64,000 nucleotides of DNA. Origin: Ruminococcus sp. (GTDB lineage: Bacteria; Bacillota; Clostridia; Oscillospirales; Ruminococcaceae). The notes under the pieces were generated by a model. It saw nothing but the letters and a program-made list of their open reading frames with translations, was not told where the DNA came from and searched no databases. This document shows, piece by piece, positions 52,695-60,578 of the stretch. The position numbers and the translations under genes were made by a program. The stretch covers positions 1-64,000 of the forward strand of contig JAFQHO010000083.1 of the NCBI GenBank assembly GCA_017397925.1, in the 5' to 3' direction. Numbering within the stretch: the first letter of the stretch is position 1; the number at the start of each line of letters is the position of its first letter.

Positions 52695-52703
52695 GGTAAT
52701 TTT

Positions 52704-53531
52704 ATGATACAGGATATTTCCCCACTCGGCTTTGATAACCGCTATATATCCGACGCCGAACCCGATAAGGATAGTATGCTTATGTATTTCAGAGGCAATA
52801 AAGTCCTCTGCAATATGGCTTCGGAACGGCTTTTCCCTACGATTTCACAGATGAAAAATCCCTCTGAGCTGAAATATCTCTTTTCAATCGGTGATGTGAA
52901 ATATTTTCTTGTTAGCGATTATTCCTCCGCTGACGAGGGATTTTCAATGGTGAATATACGCGCTCTCCGCAACGAGAAATTTATGCTCCGACCAAGAATA
53001 TTCGCCCTTTTTACGGCATATCATCTCTCGGAATGGTACAATGCAAACCAATACTGCGGCGAATGCGGCAGCAAGACTATCCCCTGCACAGGTGAACGGG
53101 CTTTACTCTGTACAGACTGCGGAAAACTTATATATCCCCGTATAAATCCTGCTGTAATCGTGGGTATTACAAACGGTGACAAGCTCCTTGTAACACGCTA
53201 TGTAAGAAGCCGCGGAGTCAACTGCGACGCTCTTGTGGCAGGATATATGGAAATCGGTGAAACCCCCGAGGATACCGTCCGCCGCGAGGCTATGGAGGAA
53301 GTGGGACTTAAAGTTAAGAATATCCGCTACTATAAATCACAGCCCTGGGGCTTTTCCGCAGGACTTCTCCTGGGCTTCTTCTGTGATGTTGACGGCGACA
53401 CGGAAATCACCCTTGAAAAATCAGAGCTCAGCAATGCCTGCTGGATTAAGCGTGAAAATATCACAGGTCAGCCCGACGATTTAAGCCTGACCAACGAAAT
53501 GATGCACATTTTCGCGCAAGGAAAGGAATAA
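52704..53531 (+). CDS. nudC: NAD(+) diphosphatase (NudC-type Nudix hydrolase)
   Basis: 275 residues. The zinc ribbon (YCGECGSK...LLCTDCGK) at ~113-136 precedes the Nudix box GYMEIGETPEDTVRREAMEEVGL and the NADH-specific SQPW motif (SQPWGF). It hydrolyses NAD(H) and may remove NAD caps from RNA. GAGG precedes the ATG. It follows the MATE gene closely and precedes the HAD gene by 10 bp. Confidence 0.93.
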   Translation: MIQDISPLGFDNRYISDAEPDKDSMLMYFRGNKVLCNMASERLFPTISQMKNPSELKYLFSIGDVKYFLVSDYSSADEGFSMVNIRALRNEKFMLRPRIFALFTAYHLSEWYNANQYCGECGSKTIPCTGERALLCTDCGKLIYPRINPAVIVGITNGDKLLVTRYVRSRGVNCDALVAGYMEIGETPEDTVRREAMEEVGLKVKNIRYYKSQPWGFSAGLLLGFFCDVDGDTEITLEKSELSNACWIKRENITGQPDDLSLTNEMMHIFAQGKE

Positions 53532-53541
53532 CAGCGAAAAT

Positions 53542-54336
53542 ATGAGTAAAAAATCAATAATTTTCTTCGATATAGACGGAACTATTATTACCGAGGACGG
53601 CAGCCTTACAATCCCCGAAAGCACTGTTGAGGCTATCGCAAAAGCTCGCGAAAACGGGCATTATACTTTTGTAAATTCGGGACGAACCCTTTTCAACATC
53701 AACAGCAAAGTGCGTTCTCTCGGATTTGACGGCATAATATGCGGCTGCGGAACTTACATTGAAATGAATGGTGAAGTTCTGCTGTATAACGCTCTGAAAC
53801 AGGATTTCTGCCGTAAAATAGCGGAATTTATCCGCACTACAGGGGTAACTCCCGTATATGAGCATAAGGACGGCTACTATTTCGACGATTTCTCACCAAA
53901 AACTGCAGATTTAGAGGATTTCCTCGTCACCTTTGTTGAGGAGGGCATCCCCGTTGACCGCCGTGTTGAGGACGAAGAATTTATTTTCGATAAATTCGTT
54001 GTATGGGAAAATCCCAACTGTGATATGGAGCTTTTCCGCCGTGAAATAGGCAAATATTTTGAGATAATCGACCGAGGAAACGGCTTTTATGAAAATGTTC
54101 CCCTTGGATTTTCAAAGGCTACGGCAATTGAAATTATCCTCAAAAAGCTTGGAATTTCCCTTGAAAATGCCTATGCAATCGGGGACAGTGCCAACGATTT
54201 ACCAATGCTGCGAGCAGTTCCCAACAGTATTGCTATGGGCGGCGCGGAAACCATTTACCCCTATGTTTCCTACATAACCACGCCCCTTTTAGAGGACGGG
54301 ATTTATAATGCATTGGAGCATTTCGGGCTTATCTGA
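53542..54336 (+). CDS. HAD-superfamily phosphatase, Cof type (IIB)
   Basis: 264 residues. Motif I is FFDIDGT with the nucleophile Asp near residue 9; motif II lies in FVNSGR; motif III/IV is GDSANDLPML near 214. The cap domain of the IIB subclass lies between. It probably dephosphorylates sugar phosphates or a cofactor such as FMN; substrate unknown. Confidence 0.92.
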   Translation: MSKKSIIFFDIDGTIITEDGSLTIPESTVEAIAKARENGHYTFVNSGRTLFNINSKVRSLGFDGIICGCGTYIEMNGEVLLYNALKQDFCRKIAEFIRTTGVTPVYEHKDGYYFDDFSPKTADLEDFLVTFVEEGIPVDRRVEDEEFIFDKFVVWENPNCDMELFRREIGKYFEIIDRGNGFYENVPLGFSKATAIEIILKKLGISLENAYAIGDSANDLPMLRAVPNSIAMGGAETIYPYVSYITTPLLEDGIYNALEHFGLI

Positions 54337-54347
54337 GGTATATTGAT

Positions 54348-54551
54348 ATGGAAGATGTTTTATTAGCCATAAACGATATTTTACAGCTTGCTGTTGCAAT
54401 AGGTTTATTTGCTTTTGTCATTTATCTTTTTATATACCTTGTATGTTCTATCCGTTCAGATATCGGATTACAGAAATATCTGAAAAATCTTGAAAATAAG
54501 GTTTTAAATGATGTATCTGACGATGAGAAAGATAATGACGAAAATTCATAA
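54348..54551 (+). CDS. Small single-pass membrane protein, unknown
   Basis: 67 residues. A hydrophobic segment at ~12-34 is followed by a charged, Asp/Glu-rich tail. Twelve bases after the HAD stop, with GAGG upstream. No family recognised; the tight spacing suggests it is the last gene of the MATE-nudC-HAD run. Confidence 0.6.
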   Translation: MEDVLLAINDILQLAVAIGLFAFVIYLFIYLVCSIRSDIGLQKYLKNLENKVLNDVSDDEKDNDENS

Positions 54552-54570
54552 TATTCATTTGTAAAATTCC

Positions 54571-54640
54571 CCCTTCACTATATACATTCAAATGAAAAGG
54601 AAAAAACGGACACGAAAAATAAATATTTTTTTATTTTAAC
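54571..54640 (+). repeat. Interspersed repeat R1, copy B
   Basis: 70 bp, about 81% identical to 7458-7527 without gaps and related to the reverse complement of 38004-38075. Confidence 0.82.
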
Positions 54641-54674
54641 ATAAATACAGGTCTTAATTCTGTTCTGAAATTGA

Positions 54675-54693
54675 GGGCGGATAATATCCGCCC
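54675..54693. repeat. Short palindromic repeat GGGCGGATA type
   Basis: GGGCGGATA-a-TATCCGCCC followed by CCTAC. Same element as 44183-44201 in the opposite orientation. Confidence 0.7.
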
Positions 54694-54783
54694 CTACTAT
54701 GTTGTAACACTTAAAACTTTACTTTTTCTATATATAATAAATTTTAAAGGTGGTTTATCACCAAGGAGGACAACCTACGGGGC

Positions 54784-54858
54784 AAAAGGGAGGAAAAAAC
54801 AAAACTGGCACAAAAGTCGGCATTTTCCTCCCTTTTTCCCTCCCTTTGCCGACTTTTG
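54784..54858 (+). ncRNA. Interleaved inverted repeats (pseudoknot or switch candidate)
   Basis: Two perfect inverted repeats overlap in A-B-A'-B' order. A (54784-54797) pairs with A' (54823-54836) over 14 bp. B (54811-54822) pairs with B' (54847-54858) over 12 bp. A second TCCC-rich block in 54838-54844 offers an alternative partner for A. A -10-like TATAAT and a small hairpin GGTG/CACC lie just upstream (about 54730-54765). No protein is encoded. The RNA could form an H-type pseudoknot or two exclusive hairpins. Confidence 0.5.
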
Positions 54859-55106
54859 AACTCAGGGATTGTTACACGTGGAAAAGGTAAGTCTTTTCAT
54901 ACGGTTCAGGTGGTCTCTTTAAAAGTTTTTTATACTTCTCTATCATTTGCATTTTTAAAAACATAAAATTTTAAATGTTACAGGATACTACGCAAAATGG
55001 CGTAAATCAGCCATTTGTAGGGGCTGGCCTTGTCAGTCCGTGTTGAGATAATTACTTTTTCTTCAAACGACAGGTGCAGTATTATCTTATTTTTTCAGGA
55101 AATTTA

Positions 55107-55135
55107 TTGACAAATTCAAAGAAAAGTGATATAAT
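55107..55135 (+). promoter_or_regulatory. rnpB promoter
   Basis: TTGACA (55107-55112), 17-bp spacer, TATAAT (55130-55135), both perfect, TGA extension. Confidence 0.93.
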
Positions 55136-55140
55136 ACCAA

Positions 55141-55486
55141 AGTGAGCAGACTATGCAGCAGCGGAAACGTTAAAGTTTACGAGGAAAGTCCGGGCATCAC
55201 AGAGCAGGGTAGCTGCTAACGGCAGCCGAGGGCGACCTTAGGGCCAGTGCAACAGAGATATACCGCCGCTTTTGCGGTAAGGGTGGAAAGGTGAGGTAAG
55301 AGCTCACCGGAGTGCAGGAGACTGCACTGCCATGTAAACCCTATCCGATGCAACGTCTATTGGTGCTTTGTATCTTAACGTCTGCTCGGCGGATATAAAG
55401 TAATGACGGCTTCAGCTTATGGGCGACTATAAGCGTAGATAAATTGCTGCACACGACAGAACCCGGCTTATCGGTCTGGTCACTTT
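55141..55486 (+). ncRNA. rnpB: RNase P RNA, bacterial type A
   Basis: Conserved regions are present in order: GAGGAAAGTCCGGGC near the 5' end, GGGCGACC...AGTGC.ACAGA, the GGTAAGAGCTCACCG stem region, TGTAAACCC, and the 3' ACAGAACCCGGCTTA. The terminal P1 helix is visible (GTGAGCAGAC near 55142 with GTCTGGTCAC ending near 55483). It is the catalytic RNA for tRNA 5' maturation. Confidence 0.96.
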
Positions 55487-55519
55487 GGAGAGTTTTTATT
55501 GCAATTACTCTCCTTTTTT
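55487..55519 (+). terminator. rnpB terminator
   Basis: 7-bp stem GGAGAGT/ACTCTCC (55487-55493, 55507-55513), then TTTTTT. Confidence 0.9.
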
Positions 55520-55844
55520 CTATCTATTTTTAATTTAAGCTTGATTTAACGCAATTTTAAGTAAAAACTCGTTATATTTAAGCAATTTTTAGCTTGCAAA
55601 TACTCTTTCTTTGTGGATATTCACGATTTTATTCAAAGTGCATATTTTCTCTTTACAAAACGAGAAAATTGTGATATCATAAACTATAGGTATAGATATC
55701 TTTGTAATAACCATTTGTTATAATTCCCACAAAATTCACACCACTTTATAAAAAAAATTCTCAAAACCCCTTTACTTTTTCACTCTAATGTGATAAAATA
55801 GTAGTAACGACTAATGCTAATCAGCAGATTGGAGATACTATACT
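55520..55844. other. Intergenic region upstream of YerC-like gene
   Basis: A/T-rich. It holds a possible upstream promoter TTTACA (55652-55657)/TATCAT (55675-55680) and the proximal promoter at 55771-55799. No gene is seen. Confidence 0.6.
55771..55799 (+). promoter_or_regulatory. YerC-like gene promoter
   Basis: TTTACT (55771-55776), 17-bp spacer, TAAAAT (55794-55799) with TGA extension. A CTAATGCTAAT direct repeat follows near 55811-55821, a possible binding site. Confidence 0.75.
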
Positions 55845-56144
55845 ATGAATGAAAAAATGAGATCCGAAAATATGGATAAGCTTTTCGAAGCTATTCTTAC
55901 CCTCGAAAGCGTTGACGAATGTTATAAGTTTTTTGTCGACCTTTGTACCACTATTGAACTCAAATCCTTCGCCCAGCGTTTCCACGTTGCAAGACTTCTT
56001 GATGAACACAGAGTCTATAACAGCATCGTGTCAGAAACAGGCGCAAGTACAGCTACTATCAGCCGTGTTAACCGCTCCCTCCAGGACGGAAACGACGGCT
56101 ACAATATCGTTTTTACTAAGTTAAAGGAAAAAGGTCTCCTTTAA
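55845..56144 (+). CDS. YerC/YecD family TrpR-related protein
   Basis: 99 residues. FEAILTLESVDECYKFFVDLCTTIELKSFAQRFHVARLL and the helix-turn-helix ETGASTATISRVNRSLQ define the TrpR-like YerC family. It is likely a DNA-binding regulator; ligand and targets are unknown. It is located between rnpB and the cellulase gene. Regulation of the cellulase is possible but unproven. Confidence 0.93.
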   Translation: MNEKMRSENMDKLFEAILTLESVDECYKFFVDLCTTIELKSFAQRFHVARLLDEHRVYNSIVSETGASTATISRVNRSLQDGNDGYNIVFTKLKEKGLL

Positions 56145-56159
56145 TATCGCAGCAAATTC

Positions 56160-56217
56160 AGGTCAGACGTCAATACGGGTCAGGTGTACCTTATTCTGTT
56201 GATTTCTGACCTTTTTT
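56160..56217 (+). terminator. Terminator after YerC-like gene
   Basis: AGGTCAGA (56160-56167) pairs with TCTGACCT (56205-56212), followed by a T run. The 37-nt loop contains a second GGTCAG, which gives an alternative pairing. Confidence 0.7.
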
Positions 56218-56239
56218 ATGCCTTTTTAATGATGAGATA

Positions 56240-56267
56240 AGCCCAAGGGCTGATCATATATTATAAT
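56240..56267 (+). promoter_or_regulatory. Cellulase gene promoter with palindrome at -35
   Basis: TATAAT (56262-56267) lacks a -35 consensus. Instead AGCCC-aa-GGGCT (56240-56251) covers that position. This suggests an activator- or repressor-controlled promoter. Confidence 0.5.
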
Positions 56268-56300
56268 CAGGGATTCTCTCTCCCCGGAAAGGAAAATGAT

Positions 56301-59126
56301 ATGAAAAAATTCAAATTTCTTAAACGTTCAGCTGCATTTCTCTCAGCCGCAGCTGTTCTTATGTCGGGCAGTGCTGTAACTGCAAATGCAGCTGTTATTA
56401 CTCCCGATGAACCCAACAATTACTACAACTATGCCGAAGCTCTCCAGCTGGCTCTCTGCTTCTATGACGCTAACAAGTGCGGCGATGAAGTAGGCGAGGA
56501 CGGCTATTACACTTGGCGTGACGACTGCCACATCAAGGACGCTGAAATCCCCCTTCAGCCAATGAACCCAATGCCTAAAGTAAACGTAGGCGATGCAGGC
56601 CCCGATGACGGTAAAGACGACGGTCTTGGCAACTACGACGGCGAAGGCGACGGCGGTGCAAGCGAAGATGAAGACCTCTATGTGGGCGTCAATATGTCCA
56701 ATAAATTCATTGAGGAAAACAGAGAATTCCTTGATCCCGACGGAAACGGCACTCTCGACCTTACAGGCGGCTGGCACGATGCCGGTGACCACGTAAAATT
56801 CGGTCTGCCTTTCTCCTATTCCGCTTCTACTGTAGGCTGGGGATATTATGAATTCCGTGACGCTTACAAGGATCTTGGACTCGACAAGCACGTTGAGGAC
56901 GAAATGCGCTGGGCTAACGATTACTTTATGAAAGCCACATATATGAACGATAAGGACGAAGTTATCGCTTACTGCTATCAGGTTGGTGAGGGTAATAACG
57001 ACCATAACTACTGGTGTCCTCCTGAATTGCAGGTTGACGGCACTTTCGTTGCTTCTTCATCCTGTGGCGTTAAGCGTCCTGCTTACTTCGCTACAAAGGA
57101 AATGCCCGCTTCCGACCAGGCTGCAGGAGCTTCTGCTTCACTGGCTATCAACTACCTCAACTTCAAGGATACAGACCCCGAATATGCAGCAAAGAACCTG
57201 AAATACGCAAAGGCTCTCTATGAATTTGCTGTTGCTACTCACATTGAAGACTGGGAACCCGGTATGGTTCCAACTGCAAAGAGCCTTGGTTATGACGGCG
57301 GTTTCTATACTTCAAGCTATGACTACGATGAACTCGCATGGGCTGCTGTATGGCTCTATTACGCTTGTGTTGCTGAGGACGAAACTCAGAAACAGGCAGC
57401 TTATGACAAGTACATTATGGATATCATAGCTGTTGATGAAACAACTCAGAACGACAAGGGCGCACACAACTACACAGGTTATATGAAGCGTATCATCACA
57501 GACACAGGTAACTGCTGGCAGAATATCTGGGTACACTGCTGGGATACTGTATGGGGCGGCGTTTTCGCTAAGCTTGCTCCTGTAACAAATACAGCACGTG
57601 ACTGGTATATCTTCCGCTACAACCTCGAATTCTGGTCAGGTACTTCAAAGGCTACAGATACTTCTGACTGGGGTTATGAGCCTGTAAGAACTCACAAGTA
57701 TTTCGGTATGGACGACCACCTCTGGAATACTCCTATGACATACGATGAGATTCCCGATCTTCCCGACAGTGAGACAAGCAGCGACTTTATTGCTAAGTCA
57801 CCTAAGGGCTGGGCAGTTGTATCAGGCTACGGTTCTGCACGTTATAACACAGCAGCAGGTCTTTGTGCTATGGTTTACGCAAAGACAACAGGCGATATGA
57901 CATTTGCTGAGTGGGCTAAGGCTCAGATGGCATATATCCTCGGAAACAATCCTATGGGTTATGCTTACGAAGTAGGCTACGGCACAAACTTTGCTTCACA
58001 GCCTCACCACCGTTCATCACACTGTTCACCTACACAGAGTATGGAAGACCCTGTAGTTCAGGTTCACACACTCTGGGGCGCTCTCGTAGGCGGTCCTGAC
58101 CTTGATGACTTCCACAGCGATATTACAAAGGACTATATCTACAACGAGGTTACAGACGACTATAACGCAGGTTTCTGCGGCGACCTTGCAGGACTTTACC
58201 ACTTCTACGGTGCAGAGGGCAAGGAGCATGAAAAGGATAATTACCTCAAGCCCGATTTCGATATGTCTGCAAACGCTATCGGCTATGACCAGGTAGACGC
58301 TGACGGTAATCCTCTCCCCACAGGACTTTATATCTCAGGCGGTAAGAACCAGGAGAATGAAGCAGGTGTACAGATTAAAATCGTTGTACACAACAGAACT
58401 GTAAATCCTCCTAAATTCGAAAGCAACCTCAAGGCAAGATATTATTTCAATATCAGCGAACAGCTTGAAAAGGGCGAAGATATAAGCTTTATCGAAACAC
58501 GTGTTGACTACGACCAGGAAAAGAGCTTCACAGACGGTAAGAACGAAGCACACATCTCCGAGCCTATAAAATATGACGACAACGGCACATACTACATCGA
58601 AATTTCTTGGCAGAACTGCGATTTCTACGGCAGCCGTGTATATCAGTTCGGTCTGCTTAACAAGATGCACCCCGAAACATTCGACACAGTATGGGATTCC
58701 ACAAACGACTACAGCTACGCTGAACTTGTAAGCTTTGAAGATGACAACGATGCTGCTGCAATTACAGAGCTTATCACACTCTATGCAGACGACGAGCTTA
58801 TCTGGGGTGTTGAGCCTGACGGCACAAGACCTGAGGACGGTACAACAAAGCCTGTAGCACCTACACCACAGCCTACTGAGGACAACAATACTACAGAAGA
58901 TGACGATATTCTCTGGGGCGACGCTAACTGTGACGGCAAGGTAACAATGGCTGACGCAGCCGCTGTTTACCAGGCACTCGGCAACTCCGATAAGTATGGT
59001 CTTTCTGAAGAAGGTACAAAGAACGGTGACTGCAGCGATGCAGGAAAGGGTCTGACAGCTGCTGACGCTATTGCAATTCAGAAGCTTTGCGCAGGCATTA
59101 TCAAGTCACTTCCTGTAACTGAATAA
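56301..59126 (+). CDS. Dockerin-bearing GH9 endoglucanase
   Basis: 941 residues. Signal peptide 1-30 (cleavage near TANA). The GH9 (alpha/alpha)6 catalytic domain spans ~38-640. It has NYAEALQLALCFYDANKCG, GGWHDAGDHVKFG with the catalytic Asp pair near 160-163, the HHRSSH motif near 570 and the acid Glu616 in NEVTDDYNAGF. An Asp/Gly-rich insertion (~80-150) splits the N-terminal part. A family-3-like carbohydrate-binding module (~660-810), a Thr/Pro/Glu linker and a type I dockerin (872-935, DANCDGKVTMADA and GLTAADAIAIQKL) follow. It cleaves beta-1,4-glucan and docks onto a cellulosomal scaffoldin. AAAGGA precedes ATG. Monocistronic. Confidence 0.95.
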   Translation: MKKFKFLKRSAAFLSAAAVLMSGSAVTANAAVITPDEPNNYYNYAEALQLALCFYDANKCGDEVGEDGYYTWRDDCHIKDAEIPLQPMNPMPKVNVGDAGPDDGKDDGLGNYDGEGDGGASEDEDLYVGVNMSNKFIEENREFLDPDGNGTLDLTGGWHDAGDHVKFGLPFSYSASTVGWGYYEFRDAYKDLGLDKHVEDEMRWANDYFMKATYMNDKDEVIAYCYQVGEGNNDHNYWCPPELQVDGTFVASSSCGVKRPAYFATKEMPASDQAAGASASLAINYLNFKDTDPEYAAKNLKYAKALYEFAVATHIEDWEPGMVPTAKSLGYDGGFYTSSYDYDELAWAAVWLYYACVAEDETQKQAAYDKYIMDIIAVDETTQNDKGAHNYTGYMKRIITDTGNCWQNIWVHCWDTVWGGVFAKLAPVTNTARDWYIFRYNLEFWSGTSKATDTSDWGYEPVRTHKYFGMDDHLWNTPMTYDEIPDLPDSETSSDFIAKSPKGWAVVSGYGSARYNTAAGLCAMVYAKTTGDMTFAEWAKAQMAYILGNNPMGYAYEVGYGTNFASQPHHRSSHCSPTQSMEDPVVQVHTLWGALVGGPDLDDFHSDITKDYIYNEVTDDYNAGFCGDLAGLYHFYGAEGKEHEKDNYLKPDFDMSANAIGYDQVDADGNPLPTGLYISGGKNQENEAGVQIKIVVHNRTVNPPKFESNLKARYYFNISEQLEKGEDISFIETRVDYDQEKSFTDGKNEAHISEPIKYDDNGTYYIEISWQNCDFYGSRVYQFGLLNKMHPETFDTVWDSTNDYSYAELVSFEDDNDAAAITELITLYADDELIWGVEPDGTRPEDGTTKPVAPTPQPTEDNNTTEDDDILWGDANCDGKVTMADAAAVYQALGNSDKYGLSEEGTKNGDCSDAGKGLTAADAIAIQKLCAGIIKSLPVTE

Positions 59127-59150
59127 TTCGGTTGAAAAGCTAATATTTTA

Positions 59151-59182
59151 AAAGGCGGTCACATTGACCGCCTTTGTTTTTT
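59151..59182 (+). terminator. Terminator of cellulase gene
   Basis: 11-bp perfect stem AAAGGCGGTCA/TGACCGCCTTT with CAT loop, then GTTTTTT. Confidence 0.92.
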
Positions 59183-59213
59183 GCAAAATAACAGCAGAAT
59201 TTACAAAATTATA

Positions 59214-59242
59214 TTGACATTCAGAAAAAAATGATGTATAAT
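59214..59242 (+). promoter_or_regulatory. YegP-like gene promoter
   Basis: TTGACA (59214-59219), 17-bp spacer, TATAAT (59237-59242). Confidence 0.9.
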
Positions 59243-59286
59243 TATATTACCGAAAATCGGAAATATCCAGAAAGGTATTGATAAAA

Positions 59287-59667
59287 ATGGGAAAATTTAT
59301 TATTAAAAAGACAAACACAGGCTTCACTTTCAGCCTTAAAGCAGGCAATGGCGAGGTTATCGCTACAGGCGGAGAGGTTTACAACAGACTTGACAGCATC
59401 AAAAATGGCATTGCAAGCGTTGCTAAGAACGCTCCTGTTGCTAATCTTGAGGACCAGACTGTTGAGGGATTTGAAACTGCTACTAACCCTAAATTCGAGG
59501 TTTACACCGACAAAAAGGGTGAGTTCAGATTCCGTCTCAAAGCAAGAAACGGTCAGATTATCGCTGTAAGTGAGGGCTACTCTAAAAAGCCAAGCTGCCT
59601 TAACGGCATTGAAAGCGTCCGCAAGAATGCTGTTGACGCTCCTATTGAGCTTCCCGAAGAAGAATAA
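59287..59667 (+). CDS. YegP family (DUF1508 tandem) protein
   Basis: 126 residues made of two DUF1508 repeats. Repeat 1 is FIIKKTNTGFTFSLKAGNGEVIATGGEVYN. Repeat 2 is FEVYTDKKGEFRFRLKARNGQIIAVSEGYSKK, each followed by a GI.SV..NA helix. Function unknown. ATG 59287 has AAAGG 11 nt upstream; a TTG at 59278 is too close to the RBS. Confidence 0.92.
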   Translation: MGKFIIKKTNTGFTFSLKAGNGEVIATGGEVYNRLDSIKNGIASVAKNAPVANLEDQTVEGFETATNPKFEVYTDKKGEFRFRLKARNGQIIAVSEGYSKKPSCLNGIESVRKNAVDAPIELPEEE

Positions 59668-59670
59668 TTA

Positions 59671-59706
59671 AAAATGGTATCGCTTAATTCGGCGATACCA
59701 TTTTTT
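59671..59706. terminator. Bidirectional terminator
   Basis: 13-bp perfect stem (59671-59683 with 59692-59704) with A run before and TTTTTT after. Shared with convergent rsmA. Confidence 0.93.
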
Positions 59707-59717
59707 AGTAATTCCCT

Positions 59718-60578
59718 TTATTTGGAATAATTCATAAGCACCTTTGTAAGTGCCATAAGCTGCTCCATTGTAAGAGCCTCTATGCGGACAGATTCAGATA
59801 TACCAAGGTCAGAAAGTGATGTATATACGTCATTTTTCGCAATTCCAAGCATTGAGCAAAGAGAGTTTGCAAGGGTCTTTCTGCGCTGTGAAAAGCCAGC
59901 TTTAACCATACGGAAAAAGAATTTTTCTTCTTCAGGAGAAAGCCGCTGCTCTCTGTCGATATCTATGCGGATTACCGCAGAATCAACGTTGGGCGATGGC
60001 ATAAAACTGCCACGTGATACGCCAAAAAGCTGTTTTACTGTGCCGTAGTAATTTACACCTACTGTTATAGCTCCCGATTCGCGGCTTCCTACCTTCGCAC
60101 AAAGGCGCTGTGCTGCTTCTTTCTGCACCATAACAGTAATAGAATCAATCGGAAGATGACTTTCCAGCAGAAGCATAATAACGGGAGATGTAATATAATA
60201 TGGCAGATTTGCGCATACAGCCGCTCTCAGTCCTGCAAAATCCTCTGATATTATTTTGTGCAAATCTGCTTTCATTACATCTTCGTTGTATATTTTAATG
60301 TTGTCGAATTCTTTCAGCGTTTCATCAAGTACAGGCATAAGTCGAGTGTCAATCTCCACCGCTGATACCTTGTCAGCGCGGAGAGCAAGTTCTTTTGTAA
60401 GAACGCCTATTCCCGTGCCTATTTCAAGTACACCATACCCCTCGCGGGCATTTCCCATTTCAGCTATTTTCGGACATATATCAGGATTTATAAGAAAATT
60501 CTGTCCAAGTCCCTTTGAAAAATTAAAGCCGTGTCTGCCAAGTATATCCTTGACAGTTCCAATATTTGTTAAATTCAT
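59718..60578 (-). CDS. rsmA: 16S rRNA (adenine1518/1519-N6) dimethyltransferase
   Basis: 286 residues. GQNFLINPDI at ~25-34, SAM-binding EIGTGIGVLT and catalytic NLPYYITSP define KsgA/RsmA. It dimethylates the two adenines of the 3'-terminal 16S hairpin. AAGGAG precedes ATG. It directly follows the flavoprotein gene stop. Confidence 0.97.
   Translation of the reverse strand: MNLTNIGTVKDILGRHGFNFSKGLGQNFLINPDICPKIAEMGNAREGYGVLEIGTGIGVLTKELALRADKVSAVEIDTRLMPVLDETLKEFDNIKIYNEDVMKADLHKIISEDFAGLRAAVCANLPYYITSPVIMLLLESHLPIDSITVMVQKEAAQRLCAKVGSRESGAITVGVNYYGTVKQLFGVSRGSFMPSPNVDSAVIRIDIDREQRLSPEEEKFFFRMVKAGFSQRRKTLANSLCSMLGIAKNDVYTSLSDLGISESVRIEALTMEQLMALTKVLMNYSK

Larger units (their letters stand above)
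54552..55106. other. Long non-coding region upstream of rnpB
   Basis: It holds repeat R1 copy B, the GGGCGGATA palindrome, the interleaved inverted repeats at 54784-54858 and, near 55018-55045, a GTAGGGGCTGGCC...GTC imperfect hairpin. The 62-codon frame 54671-54859 is composed of these repeats and lacks an RBS, so it is not called. Confidence 0.65.

Noticed and set aside
54671-54859. 62-codon rightward frame
   Set aside because: It is made of the GGGCGGATA palindrome and the interleaved repeats, with no RBS before its start.
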